In this document: in pieces, positions 8,559 through 16,661 of the stretch | Layout: every line of letters starts with the position of its first letter | Position numbering within the stretch: position 1 is the stretch's first letter | Assembly: GCF_040544485.1 (NCBI RefSeq) | Contig: NZ_JBDZDV010000001.1 | Span: 1 to 64,000, forward strand | Direction of reading: 5' to 3' | From: Lacicoccus halitifaciens | GTDB taxonomy: Bacteria; Bacillota; Bacilli; Staphylococcales; Salinicoccaceae | DNA: 64,000 nt | Notes under the pieces: generated by a model | Told to the model about the DNA's origin: nothing | The model's input: only the letters and a program-made list of their open reading frames with translations | Databases searched by the model: none | Made by a program: the position numbers and the translations under genes

Positions 8559-9935
8559 ATGACGAAAGTTGCCATTATCGGTGCAGGCATCACAGGACTG
8601 TCTGCAGGTTTCTATCTCACCAGGGACGGCCAGGATATTGAAGTGGACATCTACGAGAAAGCGGACCATGCGGGCGGCAAGATCAAGACATACCGTAAGG
8701 ACGGCTTTGTCATCGAGCTCGGGCCCGAATCTTATTTGAGCCGCAAAGAAGCGTTGACGGACCTTGCAAAGGAAATCGGGCTTGAAGGCGATCTCGTGAG
8801 GAATGAAACAGGTCAGGCGTACATTTATGCCAGACACCAGCTGCATCCGGTGCCGCCCGGCACGATGCTCGGTGTTCCGACGGAGATCATGCCTTTCCTG
8901 ACATCGAGCCTGATCTCTGTTCCGGGCAAGCTGCGTGCGTTGATGGATCTTGCGAAAGGCAGGACACCTTTATACACGGATGTCTCCGCTGGCAGCTTCT
9001 TCAGGGAGAGGCTCGGCGATGAGGTTCTTGAGAACCTCATCGACCCCCTGTTGTCCGGCGTATACAGCACGCCGATCGACAAACTCAGCCTGATGTCGAC
9101 CTACCCTGATTTCAAGCATCAGGAACAGAAGTACGGCAGCCTGATCAAAGGCATGATCAAAGCGAAACAGCCTAAGAAGAACACAAAAAAAGTCGGGCAG
9201 TTCTTCCAGTTCAAAAATGGATTGAGCTCATTCATCGAAAGGCTCCAGGAGAGGGTGGCGTCACAGAATGCCAACCTGCACTTCAACAGTGACGTCGAAG
9301 CGATAGTGAAATCCGGTGAAGGTTACAAAGTGACGGTCAACGGCAAAGAAGCACATTATGACCAGGTGATCATCACGACCCCGCATTTCCAGTACAAGCG
9401 CTGGTTCGACGATAAAGAACTCGAGTATTTCAAGCATATGCCTGCAACGAGTGTGGCGACGGTCGTCATGTCCTTTGATGCCGATCAGGTGAAGAATGAT
9501 ATAGATGGAACCGGTTTTGTGGTCAGCCGCAATATGGATACTTCAATCACCGCCTGCACGTGGACCAATAAGAAGTGGAAGCATTCCACTCCCGAGGGCA
9601 AAGTGCTGCTCAGGGCATATGTCGGCAAACCGGGTGATTTCATCGTCGAAGAGAAGTCTGAAGAAGACATCCTCCGTCTCGCCCGTAAAGATCTGGACAG
9701 GATCATGGACATCGAGGGAGAGCCTGAACTGAAGATCGTCACCAAGCTCAAGAACTCGATGCCGAATTACAACGTCGGCCATAAAGAAATGATCGACGGC
9801 ATCCATGAACATATGGAAGAGACGTACCCCGGCATACAGCTGATCGGAGCATCACACTATGCCGTCGGTCTGCCGGACTGTGTGAAAGGCGGCAGGGAAG
9901 CTGCTGAAAATGTTCTTTCCGGTTCAAGATCATAA
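8559..9935 (+). CDS. hemY: Coproporphyrinogen III oxidase (CgoX/HemY)
   Basis: A 458-residue FAD enzyme oxidising coproporphyrinogen III to coproporphyrin III. It begins with the dinucleotide-binding motif VAIIGAGITGLSAGFYL, followed by the amine-oxidase/protoporphyrinogen-oxidase motif GGKIKTYRKDGFVIELGPESY. The C-terminal flavin contact region YAVGLPDCVKGGREAAENV is intact. The ribosome site AAGAAGG precedes the ATG. As the last gene of hemEHY it supplies the substrate for HemH. The final step (HemQ/ChdC) is not in the window. Confidence 0.95.
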   Translation: MTKVAIIGAGITGLSAGFYLTRDGQDIEVDIYEKADHAGGKIKTYRKDGFVIELGPESYLSRKEALTDLAKEIGLEGDLVRNETGQAYIYARHQLHPVPPGTMLGVPTEIMPFLTSSLISVPGKLRALMDLAKGRTPLYTDVSAGSFFRERLGDEVLENLIDPLLSGVYSTPIDKLSLMSTYPDFKHQEQKYGSLIKGMIKAKQPKKNTKKVGQFFQFKNGLSSFIERLQERVASQNANLHFNSDVEAIVKSGEGYKVTVNGKEAHYDQVIITTPHFQYKRWFDDKELEYFKHMPATSVATVVMSFDADQVKNDIDGTGFVVSRNMDTSITACTWTNKKWKHSTPEGKVLLRAYVGKPGDFIVEEKSEEDILRLARKDLDRIMDIEGEPELKIVTKLKNSMPNYNVGHKEMIDGIHEHMEETYPGIQLIGASHYAVGLPDCVKGGREAAENVLSGSRS

Positions 9936-10001
9936 TGGACGCCATATGCCACCTGATTGATATATAATGGTCTCAGATCATTATTTATAGGAGGTCATAC
10001 C

Positions 10002-10991
10002 GTGAAATTCATATCCAACAACAACATTACAGATCCCATGGTCAACCTGGCGATGGAGGAGTACGTACTGAGGGAAATCCCCACTGATGACTCATACTTT
10101 TTATTTTATGTGAATCAGCCGTCCATCATCATCGGCAAAAACCAGAACACCATCGAGGAGATCAATGAACCCTACATCCGTGAGCACGGCATCAAAGTGG
10201 TGCGGCGTGTTTCCGGAGGCGGTGCTGTATACCATGATGAAGGCAACTTGAATTTCAGCTTCATCACCGAGGACGACGGCGACAGTTTCCATAACTTCAA
10301 AAAGTTCACGCAGCCGATCGTCGATGCACTTCAGGATATGGGCGTCAATGCGGAACTGTCAGGCAGGAACGACATTGAAGTCGACGGAAAGAAGGTTTCC
10401 GGAAACGCGATGTTCACCCAGAAAGGCAGAATGTTCTCCCACGGTACTGTCATGCTCGACAGTGATATCAATGAAGTCCAGAATGCACTTAAAGTGAACC
10501 CAAAAAAAATTGAATCCAAAGGCATCAAATCAGTGAGCGCAAGAGTCGGCAACATCAATGACTTCCTGGATGAAAAGATAGATATAGAAGAATTCAAACG
10601 CCGTATACTGATTAAAATATTCGGTTCTCTGGAAGAAGTCGAAGAATACAAACTGACTGATGAAGACTGGGAAAAGATCAACAAGTTATCCGAGGAAAAG
10701 TACCAGACATGGGAGTGGAACTACGGCAGAAACCCCAAGTATAACTTCAATGCCTCCCATAAATTCCCGGCAGGACTTTTGGATATAAGATTCGAAGTCA
10801 ATCAGGGCAGGATTGAACAGGCTAAGATCTTCGGGGACTTTTTCGGTGTAGGAGAAGTGGTGGATATCGAGGAGCGTCTTGAAGGTGTGGAACACAGCTA
10901 TGAGGCGATCGACAATGCACTGAAAGATATCGACATCAGCCATTATCTTGGCAGGATCACGAGGGAAGAGTTCCTGGAACTTGCCGTATAA
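10002..10991 (+). CDS. lplA: Lipoate-protein ligase A
   Basis: A 329-residue ligase that activates free lipoate with ATP and attaches it to E2 and H-protein lysines. Family motifs are RRVSGGGAVYHDEGNLNFSF (about residue 65) and GNAMFTQKGRMFSHGTVM (about 140), with the accessory C-terminal domain (RNPKYNFNASHKFPAGLLDI). The start is GTG 10002 with TAGGAGG seven bases upstream; a longer frame has no support. A TATAAT box lies just upstream (about 9961-9966), so it probably has its own promoter rather than reading from hemEHY. Confidence 0.94.
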   Translation: MKFISNNNITDPMVNLAMEEYVLREIPTDDSYFLFYVNQPSIIIGKNQNTIEEINEPYIREHGIKVVRRVSGGGAVYHDEGNLNFSFITEDDGDSFHNFKKFTQPIVDALQDMGVNAELSGRNDIEVDGKKVSGNAMFTQKGRMFSHGTVMLDSDINEVQNALKVNPKKIESKGIKSVSARVGNINDFLDEKIDIEEFKRRILIKIFGSLEEVEEYKLTDEDWEKINKLSEEKYQTWEWNYGRNPKYNFNASHKFPAGLLDIRFEVNQGRIEQAKIFGDFFGVGEVVDIEERLEGVEHSYEAIDNALKDIDISHYLGRITREEFLELAV

Positions 10992-11000
10992 AATAAAATT

Positions 11001-11054
11001 AGCTGACTTTACTTATGTATGTTTATGATACAAAGTAAAGTCAGCTATTTTTTG
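11001..11054. terminator. lplA terminator, bidirectional
   Basis: A perfect 14-bp stem (11001-11014 with 11033-11046) and T-rich tail on both strands separate lplA from the convergent IDEAL-domain gene. Confidence 0.85.
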
Positions 11055-11068
11055 TTGACGGGTGTAAT

Positions 11069-11281
11069 TTATTCTTCATCTTCAGTGATCTCTCTCAACA
11101 GTTTAGTATAGGTATTGAACTTCTCTTCATCTCTTTCGATCAATGCTTCTTCAATCTTCTCTCTGTAAAGCTTAGTGTTGAAATCATCAAGCGCTTCCTG
11201 AAGCAGGATGTCCGCAGACAGGTCATTGATTGTGTTGATGAAAACGCGCAACTGGTTTACGGGATAGACTTGTTTACTCAT
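11069..11281 (-). CDS. Small IDEAL-domain protein
   Basis: A 70-residue acidic helical protein. Its C-terminal part (LYREKIEEALIERDEEKF followed by LLREITEDEE) fits the IDEAL domain, a roughly 37-residue module named for its IDEAL-like motif and found in Bacillota proteins of unknown function, sometimes next to competence genes. The start ATG at 11281 follows AAGGGGGCGG. A near-perfect sigma-A promoter lies upstream. It is divergent from comK, which may be meaningful. Confidence 0.75.
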   Translation of the reverse strand: MSKQVYPVNQLRVFINTINDLSADILLQEALDDFNTKLYREKIEEALIERDEEKFNTYTKLLREITEDEE

Positions 11282-11314
11282 AGTATTCCGCCCCCTTAAT
11301 TTATCTTGTATAGA

Positions 11315-11343
11315 ATTATAAAGGGTGCAATAAAGATTGTCAA
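11315..11343 (-). promoter_or_regulatory. Sigma-A promoter of the IDEAL-domain gene
   Basis: On the minus strand TTGACA (11338-11343) and TATAAT (11315-11320) are separated by 17 bases, a consensus match. The -35 hexamer is part of an inverted repeat ATTGTCAAATA/TATTTTGACAAT (11336-11346 with 11356-11367). Confidence 0.85.
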
Positions 11344-11489
11344 ATACGTTTTGAATATTTTGACAATTAAATATTGTAAAAATACTCTGTACAATATGTA
11401 TTACAAATTTAATATAAATAGTCATTAAAAGTTAACAACTTAGTTAACATATGTTATATTATATTCATCAAACATAAAGGGGCAGGGCA

Positions 11490-12101
11490 ATGAAACAATT
11501 TTATCACATCCACGATGAGACCATGTATATGTTGTCTGTAGGAAACAAAGGTTTGACTGAAACAAGGATAGGGGAGTTATTCGGCGGCGAAAGCGCCTTG
11601 TGTCTATCATCACCGAATAAGATCATGGAAAGGAACTGTAAGCAGTACTCTCAGAGCTACCCGGCCAGAAAAGAATTGACGAGGAAACTGACGGGGCTCA
11701 GTGCGAAATTGCCGATCATCATCGACCTTTTCGGTTCCATCATTTTCTTCTGCACACATTCGGACAGAGTGAATGAGAACAGCTGGTTCAATATAAAGCA
11801 CATACATTCTTACAGGGACTATAATGGGAATACGAGGGTCAGATTCAATAATAATGAGGAAATCGAAGTCGATATATCATTCACTTCCTTCAACAACCAG
11901 TACCTCAATGCCCTGAAGCTGCATTATAAATTCAATCTGGAAAAAGAGAAGTATGAATTCAGTGAGATGGCGAAATATAAGAACAACAGCGCCGGCTATT
12001 ACAGGGACGCTGCAGGGGACAGAGTCAGCGATGTTTCATACAAGGCTTACCTGCAGTATATAAAGGACGGCGAACCTCATAAGATGGACCACATTACATA
12101 A
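11490..12101 (+). CDS. comK: ComK-family competence transcription factor
   Basis: A 203-residue homologue of ComK, the DNA-binding master activator of late competence genes. Conserved blocks are IMERNCKQYSQSYPARK, TGLSAKLPIIIDLFGSIIFF and THSDRVNENSWFN. ComK proteins bind AT-rich boxes (AAAA-N5-TTTT) as tetramers. The ribosome site AAAGGGGCAGGG precedes the ATG. The upstream region is very AT-rich and carries paired GTTAAC motifs (about 11432-11449). Whether the organism is naturally competent cannot be told from this gene alone. Confidence 0.88.
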   Translation: MKQFYHIHDETMYMLSVGNKGLTETRIGELFGGESALCLSSPNKIMERNCKQYSQSYPARKELTRKLTGLSAKLPIIIDLFGSIIFFCTHSDRVNENSWFNIKHIHSYRDYNGNTRVRFNNNEEIEVDISFTSFNNQYLNALKLHYKFNLEKEKYEFSEMAKYKNNSAGYYRDAAGDRVSDVSYKAYLQYIKDGEPHKMDHIT

Positions 12102-12140
12102 ACAGCGTATAATGGACTTAAAACTACAGGAGTGGAAAGC

Positions 12141-12314
12141 ATGCCATTTGTAAGAATCCAGCTGAAAGAAGGCCGTACGGCTGAACAGAAAGAAGCACTC
12201 GCACAAGAAATCATCAAAACGATGGATGCATCGAAATTTGCACCGAAAGAATCCGTCAGCGTCATTTTTGAAGACATGAAGCAGGAAGACTTTTATTCCG
12301 GTAAAAATATGTAA
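12141..12314 (+). CDS. 4-oxalocrotonate tautomerase family enzyme
   Basis: A 57-residue tautomerase. After removal of the initiator Met the N-terminal residue is Pro (MPFVRIQLKEGRT), the catalytic base of this family, which forms hexamers of small beta-alpha-beta subunits. The ATG at 12141 is favoured over an in-frame GTG at 12132 because only it places Pro second and leaves AGGAGTG as a ribosome site. The real substrate is unknown; such stand-alone small members (YwhB, DmpI-like) are common in Bacillota. Confidence 0.88.
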   Translation: MPFVRIQLKEGRTAEQKEALAQEIIKTMDASKFAPKESVSVIFEDMKQEDFYSGKNM

Positions 12315-12319
12315 TAAAG

Positions 12320-12345
12320 AACCCCTCATTTGAGGGGTTTTATTT
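12320..12345 (+). terminator. Tautomerase terminator
   Basis: A 9-bp stem AACCCCTCA/TGAGGGGTT (12320-12328 with 12331-12339) is followed by TTTATTTT. Confidence 0.88.
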
Positions 12346-12367
12346 TCCGATTTTCTGCAGTGAATGC

Positions 12368-13081
12368 TTACAGGCTTTGTATATCGAGCGCCAATACGCC
12401 GTCTATTTCCTTGGTCAGCTCATAGATTTCAGTCGTATACTGGCTCTCCGGCACCAACAGCCTCAGGTCGATCTTCTGGCTGCCACTTTCATAGCTTTTT
12501 ATCTTAACATCCAAAATGGTGATATCCTTGCTCTCCTGTTGATTCTTCTCGTGCAATTTCTCCTCGACAATTTTAAGCACATCCGTCACCTTCAAGTTCT
12601 CATCGACATTCATTTTTAAAGACATCTCTTTATTCTGCAGTTTCTCAGGGCCGATCAACCTGAATATCCTCGGTATGAAATTGACGGCGATGATGAGGAA
12701 AAATACCGCAAAAGCAGCTTCAAAATAAAACCCGGCGCCCACAGCGATACCAAGCCCTGATGCGGCCCAGATCAAGGCTGCACTGGTCAAGCCTGATATG
12801 ACATCATTTTTCCTGTGGAGGATGACACCTGCGCCAAGGAAACCGACCCCGCTTACAATCTGTGCCGCAAGACGCATTGGATCTATCGCATGGTAGGTTG
12901 GAGTGGCGAACTGCTCGAAGGACTGGATGGAAACGATTGTAACAAGACAGCTTGCTATACTGATCACCGAGCATGTCTTAAGGCCAAGCGGCTTATGTTT
13001 AAGCTTCCGGTCTATGCCGATCAGCATGCCGAAGATCAAGGCAAGGAATAATTTTAAAAGGACTTCCGAGTCAAAAAACAT
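12368..13081 (-). CDS. MgtC/SapB-family membrane protein
   Basis: A 237-residue protein with about five transmembrane helices in the first 150 residues and a soluble C-terminal domain of about 85 residues. The MgtC signature region is seen as FGMLIGIDRKLKHKPLGLKT and AAQIVSGVGFLGAGVI. Members are tied to magnesium limitation and survival in macrophages in some bacteria; transport activity has not been shown. The ATG at 13081 has GGAAGGAGG upstream; a longer frame would include it. No magnesium riboswitch was seen upstream. Confidence 0.88.
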   Translation of the reverse strand: MFFDSEVLLKLFLALIFGMLIGIDRKLKHKPLGLKTCSVISIASCLVTIVSIQSFEQFATPTYHAIDPMRLAAQIVSGVGFLGAGVILHRKNDVISGLTSAALIWAASGLGIAVGAGFYFEAAFAVFFLIIAVNFIPRIFRLIGPEKLQNKEMSLKMNVDENLKVTDVLKIVEEKLHEKNQQESKDITILDVKIKSYESGSQKIDLRLLVPESQYTTEIYELTKEIDGVLALDIQSL

Positions 13082-13363
13082 ATGACTACCTCCTTCCGGC
13101 AGTGAAATACGAATAAACTCTCCAGGCACGATGTATGATGATAGAAACTGTAATCAGTCACTGTTTTAGTTTAATAATTATACCACTGCAGGAATCGACA
13201 GGGCAAAATGTAACCATCCTCAAATATATATAAAAGCTTTCCCCGTTGGTCATTGACAAAGAATTTTCTGAAATCCATACTATTATTAATAGTCAGCATT
13301 ATTGGAGATGAAATCTTAAAAGCTTTGTTAGCAGCAGGAAAATAACTTTGTGGAGTGGATGAA

Positions 13364-14575
13364 ATGTTTGATGAGAAATCAAAGGAATTACTGAGCGGCC
13401 TGCGTGTTCTGGAGATGGGGTCGCTGATCGCCGGTCCTTTCGCAGGCCGGCTGTTCGCAGACTTCGGGGCCGAGGTCATAAAAGTTGAAACGCCGGGTTC
13501 GGGTGATCCGATCAGGAAATGGCGGATGATGCACGAAGACACTTCACTGTGGTGGTACGTGCAGTCGAGGAACAAGAAGTCAGTGACGGTCGACTTGAAG
13601 TCGGAGGAAGGACAGGACATCATCAAAGACCTCATCAAGAGAACGGATATACTGATTGAAAACTTCCGTCCGGGCAAGCTTGAAGAATGGGGTCTCGGAT
13701 ATGAGGATCTTAAGAAAATCAATCCCAAAATCATCATGGTCAGAATATCGGGCTACGGACAGGACGGCCCTTACAGTAAGAAGCCTGGTTTCGGCAGTGT
13801 CGGCGAATCGATCGGCGGGATACGTAATATCACAGGGTATGAAGACAGGCCGCCGGTCAGGGTCGGCATCAGCCTCGGTGATTCAATTTCTTCATTATAT
13901 GCGGTGATCAGCGCGATGATGGCAGTCTACAACAGAGACGTTGCAGGCACCGGAACCGGCCAGTTCATTGATGTGGCACTGTATGAAGCTGTGTTCAGCC
14001 TGATGGAGAGCATGGTGCCGGAATATGATTACTACAACTTCATCAGGGAACGCACCGGGAGTGCGCTGCCGGGCATCGTCCCATCAAATACATATCAGTG
14101 CAAGGACGGGAAGTATATTGTGATCGGCGGCAACGGCGACAGCATCTTCAAAAGGCTGATGACGGCGATAGGCAGGGAGGACATTAAAGAAGATCCGAAG
14201 TACCGCTCAAACGACGACCGGGCAAAATATCCGGAATTCCTGGACGGCGTCATTACGGAATGGACGCTTCAGCACACGCTCTCCGAAGCCCAGCAGAGGC
14301 TGGATGAATTCGACGTGCCGAACGGCCCGATCTACAGCATTGCGGATATTTTCGAGGATGCCCATTACCAGGCGAGGAACATGATTGAAGATGTGGAAGT
14401 CGAAGGCCTCGGGCAGTTGAAGATGCCCGGCATCATGCCGAAATTTTCCGAAACACCGGGTGAGATAAAGTGGGCGGGACCGAAGCTCGGTGAACATAAT
14501 GAGGAAGTCTACAGGGACATCCTGAACTATTCTGATGAACATATGGATTATTTAACGGAGAAGGGGATCATTTGA
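13364..14575 (+). CDS. Family III CoA-transferase (CaiB/BaiF)
   Basis: A 403-residue class III CoA-transferase, an enzyme type that moves CoA between carboxylic acids through an Asp-bound thioester. The N-terminal motif LRVLEMGSLIAGPFAGRLFA and the catalytic-Asp region GQFIDVALYEAVFSLM (Asp about residue 205) are present. The start ATG at 13364 has GGAG eight bases upstream. The next gene, an HMG-CoA-lyase homologue, begins 16 bases after the stop, so the pair is an operon. Inference: the transferase makes a short branched or hydroxylated acyl-CoA that the lyase cleaves. Confidence 0.88.
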   Translation: MFDEKSKELLSGLRVLEMGSLIAGPFAGRLFADFGAEVIKVETPGSGDPIRKWRMMHEDTSLWWYVQSRNKKSVTVDLKSEEGQDIIKDLIKRTDILIENFRPGKLEEWGLGYEDLKKINPKIIMVRISGYGQDGPYSKKPGFGSVGESIGGIRNITGYEDRPPVRVGISLGDSISSLYAVISAMMAVYNRDVAGTGTGQFIDVALYEAVFSLMESMVPEYDYYNFIRERTGSALPGIVPSNTYQCKDGKYIVIGGNGDSIFKRLMTAIGREDIKEDPKYRSNDDRAKYPEFLDGVITEWTLQHTLSEAQQRLDEFDVPNGPIYSIADIFEDAHYQARNMIEDVEVEGLGQLKMPGIMPKFSETPGEIKWAGPKLGEHNEEVYRDILNYSDEHMDYLTEKGII

Positions 14576-14591
14576 TGAGGAGTGAAAAAGC

Positions 14592-15497
14592 ATGACCATA
14601 CACATTCAGGAAGTCATACCGCGTGACGGTTTCCAGATGGAAAAAAAGTTCATAACGACGGAAGACAAGATAAAGACCATCAACCGGATCAACAGGACGG
14701 GGGTTTCGAAAATCGAGGTGACATCGTTCGTCTCCCCGAAGGCTGTCCCTCAACTGAGTGATGCCGAGGAAGTGGCGAAAAATATAGAAAGAAATGATGA
14801 CGTCACTTACGTCGGGCTGGTGGCGAACCTGAGGGGCGCCGAGCGTGCTGCGGATGCCCGACTGGATGAAATCAACCTCGTCATGTCGGCAAGCGCCAGC
14901 CATAACAAAAAGAATGTAAACAAGACGCATGAAGAATCCTTAGCGGAATTCTCAAAAATAGCGGATTTCGTCAAAGGCAGCGGCATGAAGATCAATGGCA
15001 CCGTTGCGACTGCATTCGGCTGCCCGTTTGAAGGTGCGATTTCAGAAGAAGCCGTGATGGACTTTATTAGGAAATACATTGACCTCGGCATGGACAGCAT
15101 CACATTGGCGGATACGACCGGCATGGCCAACCCGAACCAGATCAAAAGGTTCATCACTGACGTGAAGGCGCATTTCGAAGACACGCCGCTGACGCTGCAT
15201 CTCCATGATACACGCGGCATGGGCCTTGCCAATCTGCTTGCGGGCATAGAAGCGGGCGTGACCCGGTTCGATTCCGCCATCGGCGGCATCGGGGGTTGCC
15301 CGTTCGCCCCGGGAGCGAGCGGCAACATCTGCACAGAAGATGTAGTCCATATGCTCGGTGAAATGGGCATCCCGCACAATGTGGATTTGGATGAATTGAT
15401 AGCCATCTCAAAAGATCTGCCGGATATCATAGGCAGATCGGACTATCCCGGGCAAGTCGTCAAAGCGGGCAAGGTGTCCGATCTCCATGAATTTTAA
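14592..15497 (+). CDS. Hydroxymethylglutaryl-CoA lyase family enzyme
   Basis: A 301-residue TIM-barrel lyase of the HMGL-like group, which cleaves HMG-CoA to acetoacetate and acetyl-CoA, or related 3-hydroxyacyl-CoAs. Visible active-site elements are the N-terminal RDG (VIPRDGFQME), the metal-binding HLHDTRG, and the loop with catalytic Cys in GGIGGCPFAPGASGN. No 3-methylcrotonyl-CoA carboxylase or methylglutaconyl hydratase genes are nearby, so a leucine pathway is not supported; pairing with a CoA-transferase suggests use of a free acid such as hydroxymethylglutarate or citramalate. Confidence 0.88.
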   Translation: MTIHIQEVIPRDGFQMEKKFITTEDKIKTINRINRTGVSKIEVTSFVSPKAVPQLSDAEEVAKNIERNDDVTYVGLVANLRGAERAADARLDEINLVMSASASHNKKNVNKTHEESLAEFSKIADFVKGSGMKINGTVATAFGCPFEGAISEEAVMDFIRKYIDLGMDSITLADTTGMANPNQIKRFITDVKAHFEDTPLTLHLHDTRGMGLANLLAGIEAGVTRFDSAIGGIGGCPFAPGASGNICTEDVVHMLGEMGIPHNVDLDELIAISKDLPDIIGRSDYPGQVVKAGKVSDLHEF

Positions 15498-15530
15498 GTG
15501 AATTAAAGTTAAACTTATCAATATCTCAAT

Positions 15531-15562
15531 CCCGCAGTGACGATACCATTGCGGGAGTTTTC
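15531..15562 (+). terminator. Likely terminator of the CoA-transferase/lyase operon
   Basis: A 9-bp stem CCCGCAGTG/CATTGCGGG with one G-T pair (15531-15539 with 15547-15555) is followed by AGTTTT, a short T tract. Confidence 0.6.
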
Positions 15563-15654
15563 ATCTTCGGCGAAGGTTAAATATATGCAATGCAGGCTAT
15601 TGATTATAAAGAGGCAGACCTTGGGATTCTCTCAATAGAAGTGAAGGGGATGGT

Positions 15655-15927
15655 ATGATGCCTGATAAAAAACGTAATGAAGATATCGAATATATCATCG
15701 ACAGGATAAGGAAACGAGAAAAAGAAAGGGCGGAGAATAAAGCTGCGAAAATGAAATCCCCAGGCCAGAAGCCAAAGGAAAGTGTATCCTCAAGTCAGCA
15801 GGTGCACAAAAGCAGTACTGAGAAAGAAGAAATACCGGATATGGAACTCGGATGTTACTTTTTCCTTATACTCCCTTTCGTCGCTTCCATATTATTTTTA
15901 ATCATCTTGATCGCCCTGTTGAGATGA
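15655..15927 (+). CDS. Small membrane protein of unknown function
   Basis: A 90-residue protein: a highly charged, Lys/Glu-rich N-terminal half with no signal peptide, and one C-terminal transmembrane helix (about residues 68-88, FLILPFVASILFLIILIALL). It is predicted to be tail-anchored with the charged part in the cytoplasm. AAGGGG precedes two consecutive ATG codons (15655, 15658). I recognise no family. It lies 39 bases before a GH25-type hydrolase gene that also lacks a signal peptide. Confidence 0.6.
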   Translation: MMPDKKRNEDIEYIIDRIRKREKERAENKAAKMKSPGQKPKESVSSSQQVHKSSTEKEEIPDMELGCYFFLILPFVASILFLIILIALLR

Positions 15928-15966
15928 GCATCAAAGATCACCCAGTACAATAAAAGGAGTGGAATA

Positions 15967-16608
15967 ATGGATTCAGGAAATTCATCAGTGGTGAAAGGGG
16001 AGGAGGCGATGATCATCGATGTCTCCCATCATCAACCCTCTGACTCGATTAATTATGAAGAATTGTCAAAACATGTGGATCACGTCATAATCAGAACGAT
16101 GGACGCGGATGTTATTGACAGAGAATATGTAACACATCACAAAAATTTCAGGGCGCAAGGTGTACCGACGGCAGCCTATGCGTTTGTCCGCGGCCAGAAT
16201 GACACCCATATGATCAATGAAGCAAAGATGTTCTGGGACAGGACTAAAGACCTCGAACCGACCTTCTGGTGGCTGGATGTGGAAGCCGTCACACATCCCG
16301 ATATGAGAAAAGGCGTGAGCATCTATGTAAATGAAATGCGGAAACACGGGGCTGAAAAGATCGGCCTCTATATCGCCCATCATCTGTATGAACGGCTGAA
16401 TCTGGATACCGGTGAAGCGGATGCCGTATGGATTCCGCACTACGGATCCGGCAGTGCATCAGCAGACAGCACCCCGAAATTTCCGGCGGATATCCATCAG
16501 TATACCGACCAGGGGAAGCTGCCGGGTTATATGGGGAATCTTGATTTGAACAGGATCATCAGTGATAAGCCGCTTGAGTACTTTACAGGAACCAAAAGGA
16601 ATATTTAA
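15967..16608 (+). CDS. GH25-family (Chalaropsis-type) lysozyme-like protein
   Basis: A 213-residue protein with the glycoside hydrolase family 25 fold. Expected acidic and binding residues are seen in IIDVSHHQPS (first Asp), FWWLDVEAV (Asp-x-Glu catalytic pair), and DIHQYTDQGKLPGYMGNLDLNR at the end. GH25 enzymes cut the MurNAc-GlcNAc bond of peptidoglycan. There is no signal peptide and no wall-binding domain, unlike secreted autolysins; phage endolysins share this trait. AAAAGGAGTGG precedes the ATG at 15967. A second ATG 16 codons in (at MIIDVS) is possible but has GGGGAGG upstream as well, so the start is not certain. Confidence 0.8.
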   Translation: MDSGNSSVVKGEEAMIIDVSHHQPSDSINYEELSKHVDHVIIRTMDADVIDREYVTHHKNFRAQGVPTAAYAFVRGQNDTHMINEAKMFWDRTKDLEPTFWWLDVEAVTHPDMRKGVSIYVNEMRKHGAEKIGLYIAHHLYERLNLDTGEADAVWIPHYGSGSASADSTPKFPADIHQYTDQGKLPGYMGNLDLNRIISDKPLEYFTGTKRNI

Positions 16609-16626
16609 AAAACACTTTAAAATAAA

Positions 16627-16654
16627 AACCTCCTGCCAATATCGGCGGGAGGTT
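16627..16654 (-). terminator. Terminator of the aldo/keto reductase gene
   Basis: An 11-bp stem AACCTCCTGCC/GGCGGGAGGTT with one G-T pair (16627-16637 with 16644-16654) has a T-rich tail on the minus strand. Confidence 0.75.
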
Positions 16655-16661
16655 CTTCTGG

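Noticed and set aside
13082..13363. Magnesium riboswitch in front of the MgtC-like gene
   Set aside because: The leader is short and shows none of the conserved M-box segments; only a ribosome site and possible promoter elements are visible.
15655..16608. Prophage
   Set aside because: Only a GH25 gene and a small membrane gene could be read this way; no structural, replication or integration genes nearby.
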